From a virus: a DNA stretch of 29,590 nucleotides. Position numbers and translations under genes: made by a program. The first letter of the stretch is position 1. Each line of letters begins with the position of its first letter. Of this stretch, positions 19,931-28,536 are shown piece after piece. A model generated the notes under the pieces. That model was not told where the DNA came from. It ran no database searches and saw nothing but the letters and a program-made list of their open reading frames with translations. The stretch is from the IMG/VR virus record IMGVR_UViG_3300034279_001152, positions 1 through 29,590 of that record. One strand, given 5' to 3'.

Positions 19931-22042
19931 ATGAATCAACAATCTACATGGATATATGATGAAGAATCATATCCTAATTTATTTCTACTATCTGCTAAAA
20001 ATCCTTTTACAAAGGAAAGAAAGAAATTTCAAATCAGTTGTTTAGCAGATGAAAGAGGTGATTTAGCAAAATGGTTATTGAATGATGTAGAAAATATGAT
20101 TGGATTTAATAATTTATTCTATGATTATCCTGTTTTACATCATCTTATTACTAAATGTATGAATATGTCAGCACAAGATGCTTGTCTTTCTATATTTAAG
20201 TTTGGTGATAAAAAAATTAAAACACAAGGTAGTGGATTCAGTAAAGCAACTACTCCATTAAGAAAGCAAATTGACTTATTCAAAATTAATCATTTTGATA
20301 ATAAGGCAAAAATGACTTCTTTAAAACTTTTACAATTTAACTTGAGATTGAATAATATACAAGAGTTACCATATCCTGTAGGAACATATTTAACAAGAGA
20401 AGAAATTTACAAAGTTATTGAGTATTGTGATAATGATGTTGATGCTACAGAATTAACCTTTTTCAAAACTCTACCTGGAATTGAATTAAGAGAGGTACTT
20501 TCACCTAAATATAACATTGATTTTACAAACTTCAATGATGTTAAAATAGGAGAACATATTTTTATTAGTAAGATTATCCAGAAAGCAGGGGAACATCTTG
20601 TTTATACAGAGTTTGAAACTCAATCAGGAGGAATCAGAAAACTACCAAGAAATACTATTCGAGAAACAATAAATATTGGAGATACTATTCTCCCTTTTAT
20701 TGTGTTCAGAGAAGAACCATTTCAAAAAATTCTTAATTGGTTTAAAAGTAAAACTATCAAAGAATTAAATGGAGTATTTAGTAAAATTCCTTTTGATGAT
20801 TTGAAATCATTAGAACCCTATTATTTTGTTCATAAAACTGTTGGGAAGCAGAAAAATTTGAATATTGTATATAAAGGTTTTCAATATGATTTTGGAGTTG
20901 GAGGTATTCATGGTTCAATTGATGCAGGTTGTTATACACCAGCAGAAGATGAATTGATTGTTGATATAGATGTAGCTGGATATTATCCAAGTATGTCTGA
21001 AAAATTCAATTTTGAACCTGAACATCTTAAAGGTGTTTATGCCGAAGTACATAAAGAAATTAAAGAAGAACGAAAACTATATCCAAAGAAAACTCCTGAA
21101 AACACATCAATGAAATTAGCAGGGAATGGTTCTTATGGTAAGGGAGGTAGTGAATTTAGTCCTTTATGTGATAAGCAATATGTAGTACAAACTTGTGTAA
21201 ATGGTCAATTACTTTTATGTATGTTAGCTGAAACATTGACAATAGAATTATCTTTCTATGAAATGTTACAGATTAATACTGATGGTTTGACTATGAAGAT
21301 TAAGAAAAAAGATTTAGAATTGTTCAGATTAATCTGTAAGAGATGGGAATCTTTAACAGGTTTAATTTTAGAAGAAGCATTTTATTCTAAAATGGTAATA
21401 AGTAATGTAAATAATTATCTTGCAATTTATGACTATGGTGGTGTCAAAAGGAAAGGTACTTATGAATATGAACTTGAATTACATAAGAACTTTTCTATGT
21501 TAGTGATTCCAAAAGCTCTTGAAGCCTATTTTGTTCATGGAATAGATGTTCAAACTTTTATTTACAATCATACAGATTTATATGACTTTTTTAAAAGAAC
21601 TAAAGTTAATAAAACTGATAGACTTTTGAGTGTAGTATATGATGAAGATGGTAATTCAATATCTGATAACGAGATTCAGAGAATTACAAGATATTTAATA
21701 ACAGGGGAAGTAGTATATACTAAAGAAACTAAAAAATATCATAATGTAGGTCAAGGTATATCACTAATAAAACAAATGCCCCCTATAGAACCTAAAGATA
21801 GTAAGAAATTGAGAGATGCTTATTCTTTTGCTACTGTTGAACAAGGTTATGAGGGGAGTTTTGAAGATTTTAAACAACTGGTGAAAAAAGTAAGACATAA
21901 TAATTATGAAGCTGGTTTTCTTTGTACTGTTATCAATCAAATGATTACAGATGAAGAAATAAAGAAAATTATTTATTATCCTTATTACATAGCAGAAGTT
22001 TATAAAATCATTAATATTATTGAGAAAAATAATGGGATTTAA
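19931..22042 (+). CDS. Family B DNA polymerase
   Basis: Replicative polymerase with 3'-5' exonuclease. Exonuclease motifs: IYDEESYP (near 8-15), GFNNLFYDYP (near 58-67), YCDNDVDAT (near 164-172). Polymerase motif A is DIDVAGYYPS (near 343-352), motif B KLAGNGSYG (near 395-403), motif C INTDGLTMKI (near 448-457). Motif C has Asn where most family B enzymes have the first Asp of DTD; the catalytic Asp in TD is kept. At 703 residues it is shorter than cellular enzymes, in line with phage PolB. I do not see protein-primed terminal-protein insertions clearly. It overlaps the next gene by 11 bases. Confidence 0.9.
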   Translation: MNQQSTWIYDEESYPNLFLLSAKNPFTKERKKFQISCLADERGDLAKWLLNDVENMIGFNNLFYDYPVLHHLITKCMNMSAQDACLSIFKFGDKKIKTQGSGFSKATTPLRKQIDLFKINHFDNKAKMTSLKLLQFNLRLNNIQELPYPVGTYLTREEIYKVIEYCDNDVDATELTFFKTLPGIELREVLSPKYNIDFTNFNDVKIGEHIFISKIIQKAGEHLVYTEFETQSGGIRKLPRNTIRETINIGDTILPFIVFREEPFQKILNWFKSKTIKELNGVFSKIPFDDLKSLEPYYFVHKTVGKQKNLNIVYKGFQYDFGVGGIHGSIDAGCYTPAEDELIVDIDVAGYYPSMSEKFNFEPEHLKGVYAEVHKEIKEERKLYPKKTPENTSMKLAGNGSYGKGGSEFSPLCDKQYVVQTCVNGQLLLCMLAETLTIELSFYEMLQINTDGLTMKIKKKDLELFRLICKRWESLTGLILEEAFYSKMVISNVNNYLAIYDYGGVKRKGTYEYELELHKNFSMLVIPKALEAYFVHGIDVQTFIYNHTDLYDFFKRTKVNKTDRLLSVVYDEDGNSISDNEIQRITRYLITGEVVYTKETKKYHNVGQGISLIKQMPPIEPKDSKKLRDAYSFATVEQGYEGSFEDFKQLVKKVRHNNYEAGFLCTVINQMITDEEIKKIIYYPYYIAEVYKIINIIEKNNGI

Positions 22043-22247
22043 TTTTGAATTACTTGGTCCAATTGTTGTATTTGATGCTAAATCATTGAGTATGATAATT
22101 AGTGAATTGTATGATATAGAAGTATATCCTTTACAAATCATTTCTGATAAAACACATTCAATATTTCAAAATATGAATTTACCTGATAATCTTAAAGCAG
22201 AAATTATAATCTTACCTTTTAGGTATAAAAAAAAGTTTTTAACATGA
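22032..22247 (+). CDS. Small protein between polymerase and SF2 helicase
   Basis: The 71-residue product begins MGFNFELLGPIVVFDAKSLS and ends in a basic tail KKKFLT. I take ATG 22032 (a TTG at 22020 extends it by four codons). It overlaps the polymerase end by 11 bases and the helicase start by 4 (ATGA), so it is coupled to both. The family is not recognised. Confidence 0.6.
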   Translation: MGFNFELLGPIVVFDAKSLSMIISELYDIEVYPLQIISDKTHSIFQNMNLPDNLKAEIIILPFRYKKKFLT

Positions 22248-23503
22248 AAGAAGTTTTAAAAAAGTTAAATTTGCTACTTAAAAAACACAATTCTATTTTA
22301 GATTGTGTAGATGATGTTTTAGCATTAAGAGAAGCATTAACAACAGAAGAAGATGTAACAATCTTTGTTAATAAAGTCAGAGCTATTGTACAAAAAGAAG
22401 CTACTCAAGCAGTTATAAATGCAGGAGGGAGAGGTCTTGTGGCTATGGCTACTGGTAGTGGAAAAAGTAAAGTTGCTATTGATTTGTTAAAGCATTACAA
22501 TCCTCAAGGTTCTAAATATGACAATGTTTTAGTTGTACCAACAGAGAAATTAAGAGATGAAAATTGGAAAGAAGAATTTAGTAAATGGAAAGGATTATCT
22601 CTATATGATAAAACTGAAAAACTTTGTTATGCTTCTGGTTCTAAAATTGAAGATTTTGATTTTAATACTTGTGTTCTTGATGAGTGTCATAATATGACTG
22701 AATTAGCATCTGAATTGTTTAGTAACAATCATATTGAAAATGTTATAGCTTTAACAGCTACTGTACCAAATGATGAAGAAAAATTACTTATTTTTCAAAG
22801 ATTGGGTATTCATGTTGTTTATAGTCTAACATTAGATAATGCTGTTAAGTTAGGATTTGTTGCTCCATACAAGATTACTGTTGTTCATACAAAATTAGAC
22901 AATGTTATTAAAAATGTTCAATCTGGTAGTAAAGATAAACCATTCTTTCAGACAGAGTTAGCTAAATATAACTATTTATCTACTTTATGTCTTACAAGAC
23001 CTGGACAAATTTCTACTTTTAACAGAATGAGATTTATTTATAATCTTGAAAGTAAATTCATTGCTGCTCAATATATTCTAAATAATCATATTAATAAAGA
23101 GGACAGAACTCTGATATTTTGTGGTAGTATAGAAAAAGCAGAGAAAATTTGTAAAGAAACTTTCCACTCTAAATCAGGAGATACTTTTTATAATGCTTTT
23201 AAAAAAGATGAAATTAAAAAATTATCTTGTGTGAAAGCTATCAATGAAGGTCATAATTTTATTGGATTAGATGGAGGATTAATTCTTCAACTTAATTCAA
23301 AAGAAAAAGATTTGATTCAAAGAATAGGAAGATTGATTAGATTTAGACCTGGACATGAAGCTCATATTTGGATAATTGTCTGTGATGAAACACAAGATGA
23401 GGTATGGTCTAATACAGCATTAGCTAATTTTGACCAATCTAAAATAGAGCATATTAGTTATGAATCTTTAAAACAAAAAAGTAATGAATGTAAGATTGTA
23501 TAA
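22244..23503 (+). CDS. SF2 helicase
   Basis: Predicted DNA/RNA translocase. Residues about 62-75 hold motif I (MATGSGKSK, preceded by NAGGRGLVA). Motif II is LDECHNM (about 143-149); motif III LTATVPN (about 168-174). Domain 2 shows RTLIFCGSIEKAEKI (motif IV) and LIQRIGRLIRFRPG (motif VI, about 357-370). An N-terminal 60-residue helical region precedes it. The layout resembles phage UvsW-like or restriction-type SF2 helicases; an exact family is not certain. A helicase of this kind would serve fork remodelling or origin opening. Confidence 0.88.
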   Translation: MKEVLKKLNLLLKKHNSILDCVDDVLALREALTTEEDVTIFVNKVRAIVQKEATQAVINAGGRGLVAMATGSGKSKVAIDLLKHYNPQGSKYDNVLVVPTEKLRDENWKEEFSKWKGLSLYDKTEKLCYASGSKIEDFDFNTCVLDECHNMTELASELFSNNHIENVIALTATVPNDEEKLLIFQRLGIHVVYSLTLDNAVKLGFVAPYKITVVHTKLDNVIKNVQSGSKDKPFFQTELAKYNYLSTLCLTRPGQISTFNRMRFIYNLESKFIAAQYILNNHINKEDRTLIFCGSIEKAEKICKETFHSKSGDTFYNAFKKDEIKKLSCVKAINEGHNFIGLDGGLILQLNSKEKDLIQRIGRLIRFRPGHEAHIWIIVCDETQDEVWSNTALANFDQSKIEHISYESLKQKSNECKIV

Positions 23504-23687
23504 AGATGGGAAACTCAATAAGATTACTACATTAAAAAGAAATGCTATTTTATCTAAAACAGATAATCCTGGTGCTATGTTTACCAGAGAACAGATTACT
23601 GTAATTAATGATGAAAATAGGACTTTTTCTTATGAAGAAACTGTTGAGATAGAATTATTAATCCAAAAAGAAAAACAATTATGCTAA
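23484..23687 (+). CDS. Small protein, unknown function
   Basis: The 67-residue product reads MNVRLYKDGKLNKITTLKRN and ends with a helical ETVEIELLIQKEKQLC. It overlaps both neighbours (20 bases with the helicase, 7 with the next gene). Function unknown; the tight packing supports translation. Confidence 0.55.
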   Translation: MNVRLYKDGKLNKITTLKRNAILSKTDNPGAMFTREQITVINDENRTFSYEETVEIELLIQKEKQLC

Positions 23688-24217
23688 TAAATCCAGAAAT
23701 AAATGTTGTACTGAAAACCTTTGGTATTCCTGTAAATGATGGGATAGCTTATTTGTTATCTATTTATTATGATGTAAAACCTTCTTATACTCCTTTAGCT
23801 TTAGTAGAAAAAATGAATAGAACAAGAATATTAGTATTAGATGAAAAATCTAAAACTCTTGATTGGAATGTTCCTTTGTTTGAAGAACAAGTTACTGGTT
23901 TTGAATGGGTTAAAGATTGGATGGAAGAATTTAGTAATATTAATAAGGACAGAAAAGGAACTTATCGAAATGTTGCTGCAAGAATGAAAACCTTCTTTAT
24001 CAATAATCCAGCAATTAGACAAGATGAAGTAATGGAAGCTACTAAAATGTATTTAAGAACAGTTACACAACCTATGTATTTAAAGACTTCTCATAAATTT
24101 ATTTATGAAGGTCAAGGTGCTGAAAAAGTATCACATTTATTAGAATGGGTAAATAGATACAAAGAGATGACTGTTTCTGAAAATGGTAGAAGTGGTTCAA
24201 ATAATACAATGATGTAA
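23681..24217 (+). CDS. Possible helicase loader / replication accessory
   Basis: The 178-residue helical protein has a conserved-looking core EFSNINKDRKGTYRNVAAR and QPMYLKTSHKFIYEGQG. It ends with a disordered GRSGSNNTMM tail. It lies directly before the DnaB-like gene, overlapping by one base (TAATG), which is where phages often encode a loader. No loader motif is evident, so this is a positional guess. Confidence 0.5.
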   Translation: MLINPEINVVLKTFGIPVNDGIAYLLSIYYDVKPSYTPLALVEKMNRTRILVLDEKSKTLDWNVPLFEEQVTGFEWVKDWMEEFSNINKDRKGTYRNVAARMKTFFINNPAIRQDEVMEATKMYLRTVTQPMYLKTSHKFIYEGQGAEKVSHLLEWVNRYKEMTVSENGRSGSNNTMM

Positions 24218-25428
24218 TGAATCTTATTGAAGCATATAAAAAAGGACAAGAAGGAGCAAATAAAGGTCTTCCTATGGGAGAAGGTTTAGAAAACATTTCT
24301 GCTGCTATTAATGATTTACAAAGAGCAATGATTTATGTTGTTGCTGGTGCAGCTAAAGGTGGAAAATCAACACTTGTTGATGCTGGTTTTGTTATAGGTC
24401 CTTGTTTATTTGTTATTAATAATAATTTCAAATATTTGAAACTCTTGAGTGATGGTTTTACAAAAGAACAAATAAAATCTATTCATAATATTTCTCATAT
24501 AGATTTAGAAATAATCTATTATTCTTATGAAATAGACAGGATTAGTAAAGAGTTTGATTTTGTTGCTCATTTCTTAAACTATGATTTTGGTATTCAGAAT
24601 ATTAGTTTGGATGAAGGTGTTTTGTATGAAGGAAAAAATATCATTGAATTATCTTCTAATTATTTAAGAGGTATTTTATCTGATGATAATGGTAAGATGA
24701 TTAAAGTCAAACCTGCTATTTTTGAAGCAATTAAAACTGTTTATGAAAATAGAATAATTCCTTTATTTGGAGAATATGATGTCAAAGGAGACCTTATAAA
24801 AAAAGGTATAATTAGTTTTTTTGAAAATAAAGACAATCCTACAGGTATCAGAAACTATCTAATAAAACATGCTGAATTAAATGGTAAAATTACATATAGT
24901 AAGTTTACAGGAGCTGATGGTAAAATTCATAAAAGAATTATGAAATATGAACCAAATAATCCTGAAAAATATACTTTTATTATTACTGACCATTTAAGAA
25001 AACTTATTCCTGAAAGAGGATTTACTGCAAAACAAACTGTTGATAAATTTTCAGAATATGCTGTAGAAATGAAAATTTCTTTTAAGTATAGTTTTGTTCA
25101 TATTATACATCTAAATAGGTCTATGACAGACACTAATAGAATTAAACAGCAGGATGATATGTTATATCCAAATTCAGATGATGTCAAAGAAACAGGTAAT
25201 TTAGCAGAAGATTGTGATGTTATGCTTACAATTTTTAATCCAAATGATGATAGATATAATCTAACAAAACATTTTGGAAAAATGATTAAGGACAGAGCAA
25301 ACAATTTACTATATCCTTATATGAGAAGTATTCATCTTGTAGAAAGTAGGCATACTATCTATCCTAAACATTTTAGAGTAGATATGTTAGGAGGAATTAA
25401 GAAATTTAAACAATTAATAATTAAATAA
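24217..25428 (+). CDS. DnaB-like replicative helicase ATPase
   Basis: RecA-fold ATPase. Walker A is GAAKGGKSTLVD near residues 45-56 (GxxxxGKS/T). A DnaB-type catalytic Glu region lies near YYSYEID (about 108-114). Walker B is FIITDHLRK (about 254-262). HIIHLNRS (about 295-302) and DDVKETGNLAEDCDVML correspond to the DnaB motif H3/H4 region, with GNxAEDxD typical of DnaB and RepA helicases. It lacks an N-terminal DnaB domain, and has a 130-residue insert between Walker A and B. It would act as the fork helicase together with the primase. It ends 2 bases before the next ATG. Confidence 0.82.
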   Translation: MNLIEAYKKGQEGANKGLPMGEGLENISAAINDLQRAMIYVVAGAAKGGKSTLVDAGFVIGPCLFVINNNFKYLKLLSDGFTKEQIKSIHNISHIDLEIIYYSYEIDRISKEFDFVAHFLNYDFGIQNISLDEGVLYEGKNIIELSSNYLRGILSDDNGKMIKVKPAIFEAIKTVYENRIIPLFGEYDVKGDLIKKGIISFFENKDNPTGIRNYLIKHAELNGKITYSKFTGADGKIHKRIMKYEPNNPEKYTFIITDHLRKLIPERGFTAKQTVDKFSEYAVEMKISFKYSFVHIIHLNRSMTDTNRIKQQDDMLYPNSDDVKETGNLAEDCDVMLTIFNPNDDRYNLTKHFGKMIKDRANNLLYPYMRSIHLVESRHTIYPKHFRVDMLGGIKKFKQLIIK

Positions 25429-25430
25429 AT

Positions 25431-26111
25431 ATGTCAGATACAAAAATAAGAACAATTTGTGTTGATACTCTTACTGGTATTCAGAATGAAGAATACATGA
25501 GAGATAAAAAAAAAGCTGGGCATGACAAGTGGAAAGATTATGGAATGGACATCTATACTTTCATTGGAGACCTACAAAGAAGAGGATTTGAATTAATCTT
25601 AATTCTTGGTGAACCTGGTACAGGAAAATCTTCTGGTATGAGAACTTTATTACCTGATACTAATATTTGGTATAATGCTGATAACAAGAATCCTGTATGG
25701 GAAGGTGGTAACAAAGAATATGGTAAGAAAGCTAACCCAAGAGATAGATTTCATGTTATTCCGAGTAGTTACAAAGAAATCATTAACCATATTGATGCTG
25801 GTTTAGCTAACAATGGATTTGAACAAGAAAGATATGCTTTTATTACAGGACATATTGAAACTTTCAAATCTGGAAATGAAACAATGCAAAGGTTAAAAGT
25901 TCTTGGTAACATGGCTACTAAAATGCAGTTAGAAGGTAAACTTGAATCTGTATTTTATAGTATGGTTGAAAAATCAACAGAAGGTTTGAGTTACATTTTA
26001 GAAACTCAAAATAATGGTTTTAATACAGCAAGAAGTCCACAGAATCTATTTGAACCAAAAATCAGTAATGATTATCAATTCATATTAGAAGCATTGATGA
26101 ATTATAATTAA
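25431..26111 (+). CDS. RecA/Sak4-like ATPase with Walker B-like segment before Walker A
   Basis: P-loop ATPase: ILGEPGTGKSSGMRTLL at about residues 58-74 holds Walker A. The C-terminal half matches the tail of AAA_24/Sak4 proteins (TGHIETFKSGNETMQRLKV, then LETQNNGFNTARSPQNLF, ending SNDYQF). Unusually, TICVDTLTGIQNEEYM (about 8-23) with WKDYGMDIYTFIGDL, which looks like the Walker B/DSLT part of Sak4, comes before Walker A. The order is therefore B-A-C rather than A-B-C, as expected for a circular permutation. Such proteins act in single-strand annealing recombination beside SSBs. Family call moderate; the permutation is my inference. Confidence 0.65.
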   Translation: MSDTKIRTICVDTLTGIQNEEYMRDKKKAGHDKWKDYGMDIYTFIGDLQRRGFELILILGEPGTGKSSGMRTLLPDTNIWYNADNKNPVWEGGNKEYGKKANPRDRFHVIPSSYKEIINHIDAGLANNGFEQERYAFITGHIETFKSGNETMQRLKVLGNMATKMQLEGKLESVFYSMVEKSTEGLSYILETQNNGFNTARSPQNLFEPKISNDYQFILEALMNYN

Positions 26112-26118
26112 GAATATT

Positions 26119-26286
26119 ATGCAAAAATTACTAATATTCTTTCTTGTAGTTAGTATTCTCTTAAATATAGGTCTCATTTTAATGTTGTTTTTATCTAAAA
26201 CAGCAAAAGAAACTTCTTATGAAGAGGAAGAAAACAAAAGATTAGCTCAAGAAGCAAAAGAGCTTGAAAAAACATTTAAAAATTAA
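26119..26286 (+). CDS. 55-residue membrane protein
   Basis: MQKLLIFFLVVSILLNIGLI begins a membrane helix reaching about residue 25, then an acidic/basic helical tail (EEEENKRLAQEAKELEKTFK). The design (one membrane pass plus charged cytoplasmic or periplasmic helix) is shared with many phage micro-proteins. It fits exactly between two genes, with gaps of 7 and 13 bases. Confidence 0.6.
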   Translation: MQKLLIFFLVVSILLNIGLILMLFLSKTAKETSYEEEENKRLAQEAKELEKTFKN

Positions 26287-26299
26287 ATTAGTTTATATT

Positions 26300-26656
26300 A
26301 TGTCAGTAGAACAAGAAGTTAAAAAAGATATTACTGTATCAGCAGTATTAGCTTTATTAGATGAAGGTAAAAGCAGAGAAGAAATTGCTGCTCATTTCGG
26401 AGAAACTGTAAGTGCTATGAAAGCAACTGTATGGCAACATCCAAAATTGAAAAATCGTAAAGCAAAAAAACAATTTGCTATCAACTTAATTGATGATACA
26501 GATGGTGAAGCAAATACTACTCAAGAAGTAGCTTTTGAAGAAGAAGCTGTACAAGAAGTAATTGATACAGTTGAAGAGAATCAAGATGATGTAATTGTAG
26601 GTGAAACAGCAGAAGAAGCTGTTACTGCTCCTACAAGTGCTAATGGTACTTGGTAA
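26300..26656 (+). CDS. HTH-like protein with acidic tail
   Basis: The 118-residue product has an N-terminal helix-turn-helix pattern: TVSAVLALLDEGKSREEIAA (about 11-30) then HFGETVSAMKATVWQHPKLK (about 31-50). The C-terminal half is a long acidic region (about 68-110) ending in APTSANGTW. I start at ATG 26300, not the TTG 26264 that would overlap the membrane gene. The acidic tail and terminal Trp resemble protein-docking tails of ssDNA-binding and replication proteins. It may act as a replication regulator or DNA-binding adaptor. Confidence 0.6.
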   Translation: MSVEQEVKKDITVSAVLALLDEGKSREEIAAHFGETVSAMKATVWQHPKLKNRKAKKQFAINLIDDTDGEANTTQEVAFEEEAVQEVIDTVEENQDDVIVGETAEEAVTAPTSANGTW

Positions 26657-26687
26657 TTAATTAATCATTTAAAATTTTAAAATAGTT

Positions 26688-27446
26688 ATGACTAAAAACA
26701 TTTTCGCAGTTAATGATACAGATGAATCATTAAAAAGTAAAGCATCAGGTAAATTTGGTTTAAATCAAGGTTTTATCTCAAAGTTTGAATTTATTACTGA
26801 TGGTGGAGCAAATAATGGTCCAGCAAATGCAGTAGATATTTGGTTCAAAGTAGATGAAAAAGAATACAGAAGAAGATTGTATGAAGATACAGGAGCTTTA
26901 TTTGGTAAAAATAATACTAAAGTAAATCCTGGTGAGGCTGGATATGAAGATTTGTATTTTGATTCTATGGGTCAAAAAGTTGCTGTTATCAAACATTGTT
27001 TAAAAGCAGTAGGTGTAGTACAAACTCAAATTGATGCTGTAGTTGCAACTATCAATCCTGCTGATATTGTTGCTGGTATTAAATCTTTAGTAGGTCTTGT
27101 TCCTGCTGATTTTGCTACAAAACCTGTAGATGTATTCTTGGAATATCAATGGCAAATTTCAGAAGGTCAGGATAGAACTTATCTTCAAGTACCTAAAAAT
27201 ATGACTGGTGGTTATTTCACTTGTCCTGCACAAGTTGGTGTTTGGTTAGAAAAAAGAGGAGAAGATGGTTCTCTTACTTATGTAAATCAAAATGGTCAAG
27301 TACATCCTATTGATAAAGATAAAAACTTTATGGAAGGATTTAAAGCTAATCAACAAATTGAAGGTCAAGAGACAGCAAATAATACTTTAGCTCAAGCAGC
27401 TAATATGCAACCTGGAAATGGTGCTGCTCAAAAATCTACTTGGTAG
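26688..27446 (+). CDS. Candidate single-stranded DNA-binding protein
   Basis: The 252-residue product has a beta-rich N-terminal region (ISKFEFITDGGANNGPANAV, DIWFKVDEKEYRRRLYED) and a Gln/Asn-rich flexible tail (about 218-252) ending in AAQKSTW. Phage SSBs have this build: an OB-like core plus a flexible tail with a short terminal peptide that recruits partners. It lies beside recombinase, primase and UDG. I do not see an unmistakable OB-fold signature, so SSB is inference. C-ending codons suggest good expression. Confidence 0.55.
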   Translation: MTKNIFAVNDTDESLKSKASGKFGLNQGFISKFEFITDGGANNGPANAVDIWFKVDEKEYRRRLYEDTGALFGKNNTKVNPGEAGYEDLYFDSMGQKVAVIKHCLKAVGVVQTQIDAVVATINPADIVAGIKSLVGLVPADFATKPVDVFLEYQWQISEGQDRTYLQVPKNMTGGYFTCPAQVGVWLEKRGEDGSLTYVNQNGQVHPIDKDKNFMEGFKANQQIEGQETANNTLAQAANMQPGNGAAQKSTW

Positions 27447-27474
27447 AAATCATTAAACAATAAACCTCTTTTAT

Positions 27475-27482
27475 TATATTTG
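27475..27482 (+). promoter_or_regulatory. Bacteroidota-type -7 box before primase
   Basis: TATATTTG fits TAnnTTTG, 20 bases before the primase ATG, in one of the few gaps (55 bases) of this block. It may be an internal promoter. Confidence 0.45.
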
Positions 27483-27501
27483 CCATCTTTAAAAATATTA
27501 T

Positions 27502-28536
27502 ATGAATAAGAATGTTTTTACATCTGACAATACTGATAGAAGAGGTTTTATTAATCAAAATGTTATTCTTGAATATGTTACAGAAGAAGAGATTTTTGAA
27601 TTAGTTTTTGGTTTTCAACCAGAAGAATATAGTTATGTTACTTCTCCTTTTAGAAATGATAGAAATCCAGGTTGTTGGTTTGAAAGAACTACATCTCATA
27701 CTGGAAAATTAAGATTTATTGATTATGCTAATAGCAGAGTTAATAAACCTATGGATTGTTTTGATGCTGTACAGCAATACTTTAAAATTTCTAATTTCTA
27801 CCTTACACTTGAATATGTGTATAACAGACTAATAAAGAATAAGAATGTAATTGCAGAAAAAAGAATCCAACATATCATACAAAGAAAAGAAGTAATAATT
27901 AATTTTGATTCAAGACCATTTTTAAAAAAAGATGGTGTATTTTGGGAAAATAGATATGGAATAACTAAAGAGAATTTGATAGAAGATAAAGTTTTTGCGA
28001 TTAACAAATATCATATATCAAATTCAAAAAAAGGAGATTTCAGTAGTAGATGTTATGATATTTGCTATGGATATACAGATTTTAATAATGGTAGAAAAAA
28101 ACTTTATTTTCCTTATAGAGAAGGTAAAGGTAGATTTGTTTCTACTTGTACAAAAGATGATATTGGTGGTTTAAATAAATTACCTCCTTTTGGAAATCAA
28201 TTAATTATTACTAAATCATATAAGGACTGGAGAGTTCTTATAAATAATGGTAAATATGCAATATGGTTTCAGAATGAAGGTATGATACCAGATTCTACAA
28301 TTTTAATTCCTATAATTAAAAGATTTAATAAAGTTATTGTATGGTTTGATAATGATACTCAAGGGATTGAGAGTTCTCAAAAAATCAGTAATTTAATCAA
28401 TTCTTATTTTCCTAATAAATGTAATTCTTTGTGGCTACCAGAAAAACTAAATGTTATTGGTATATCAGACCCTTCTGATTTATTACACAGAAAAGGAAAA
28501 GAATCTTTAGAAGAGTTTTTAATCAAATTCACATGA
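27502..28536 (+). CDS. DnaG-like primase (TOPRIM)
   Basis: Makes RNA primers for the fork. The N-terminal region resembles a degenerate primase zinc-ribbon domain: SPFRNDRNPGCWFE, then RFIDYANSR and CFDAVQQYF, lacking the Cys/His zinc ligands. The TOPRIM domain follows with LIITKSYKDWRVLINNG (about 234-250) and IVWFDNDTQGIES (about 280-292, the DxD motif). In the first motif Lys/Thr occupies the usual catalytic Glu position; the same ITKSxKD form is, as I recall, common in Crassvirales primases. The stop is TGA, overlapping the UDG ATG by 4 bases. Confidence 0.82.
   Translation: MNKNVFTSDNTDRRGFINQNVILEYVTEEEIFELVFGFQPEEYSYVTSPFRNDRNPGCWFERTTSHTGKLRFIDYANSRVNKPMDCFDAVQQYFKISNFYLTLEYVYNRLIKNKNVIAEKRIQHIIQRKEVIINFDSRPFLKKDGVFWENRYGITKENLIEDKVFAINKYHISNSKKGDFSSRCYDICYGYTDFNNGRKKLYFPYREGKGRFVSTCTKDDIGGLNKLPPFGNQLIITKSYKDWRVLINNGKYAIWFQNEGMIPDSTILIPIIKRFNKVIVWFDNDTQGIESSQKISNLINSYFPNKCNSLWLPEKLNVIGISDPSDLLHRKGKESLEEFLIKFT

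Noticed and set aside
20778-22141. Minus-strand ORFs inside the polymerase gene
   Set aside because: Antisense shadows; polymerase motifs on the plus strand leave no doubt about the coding strand.
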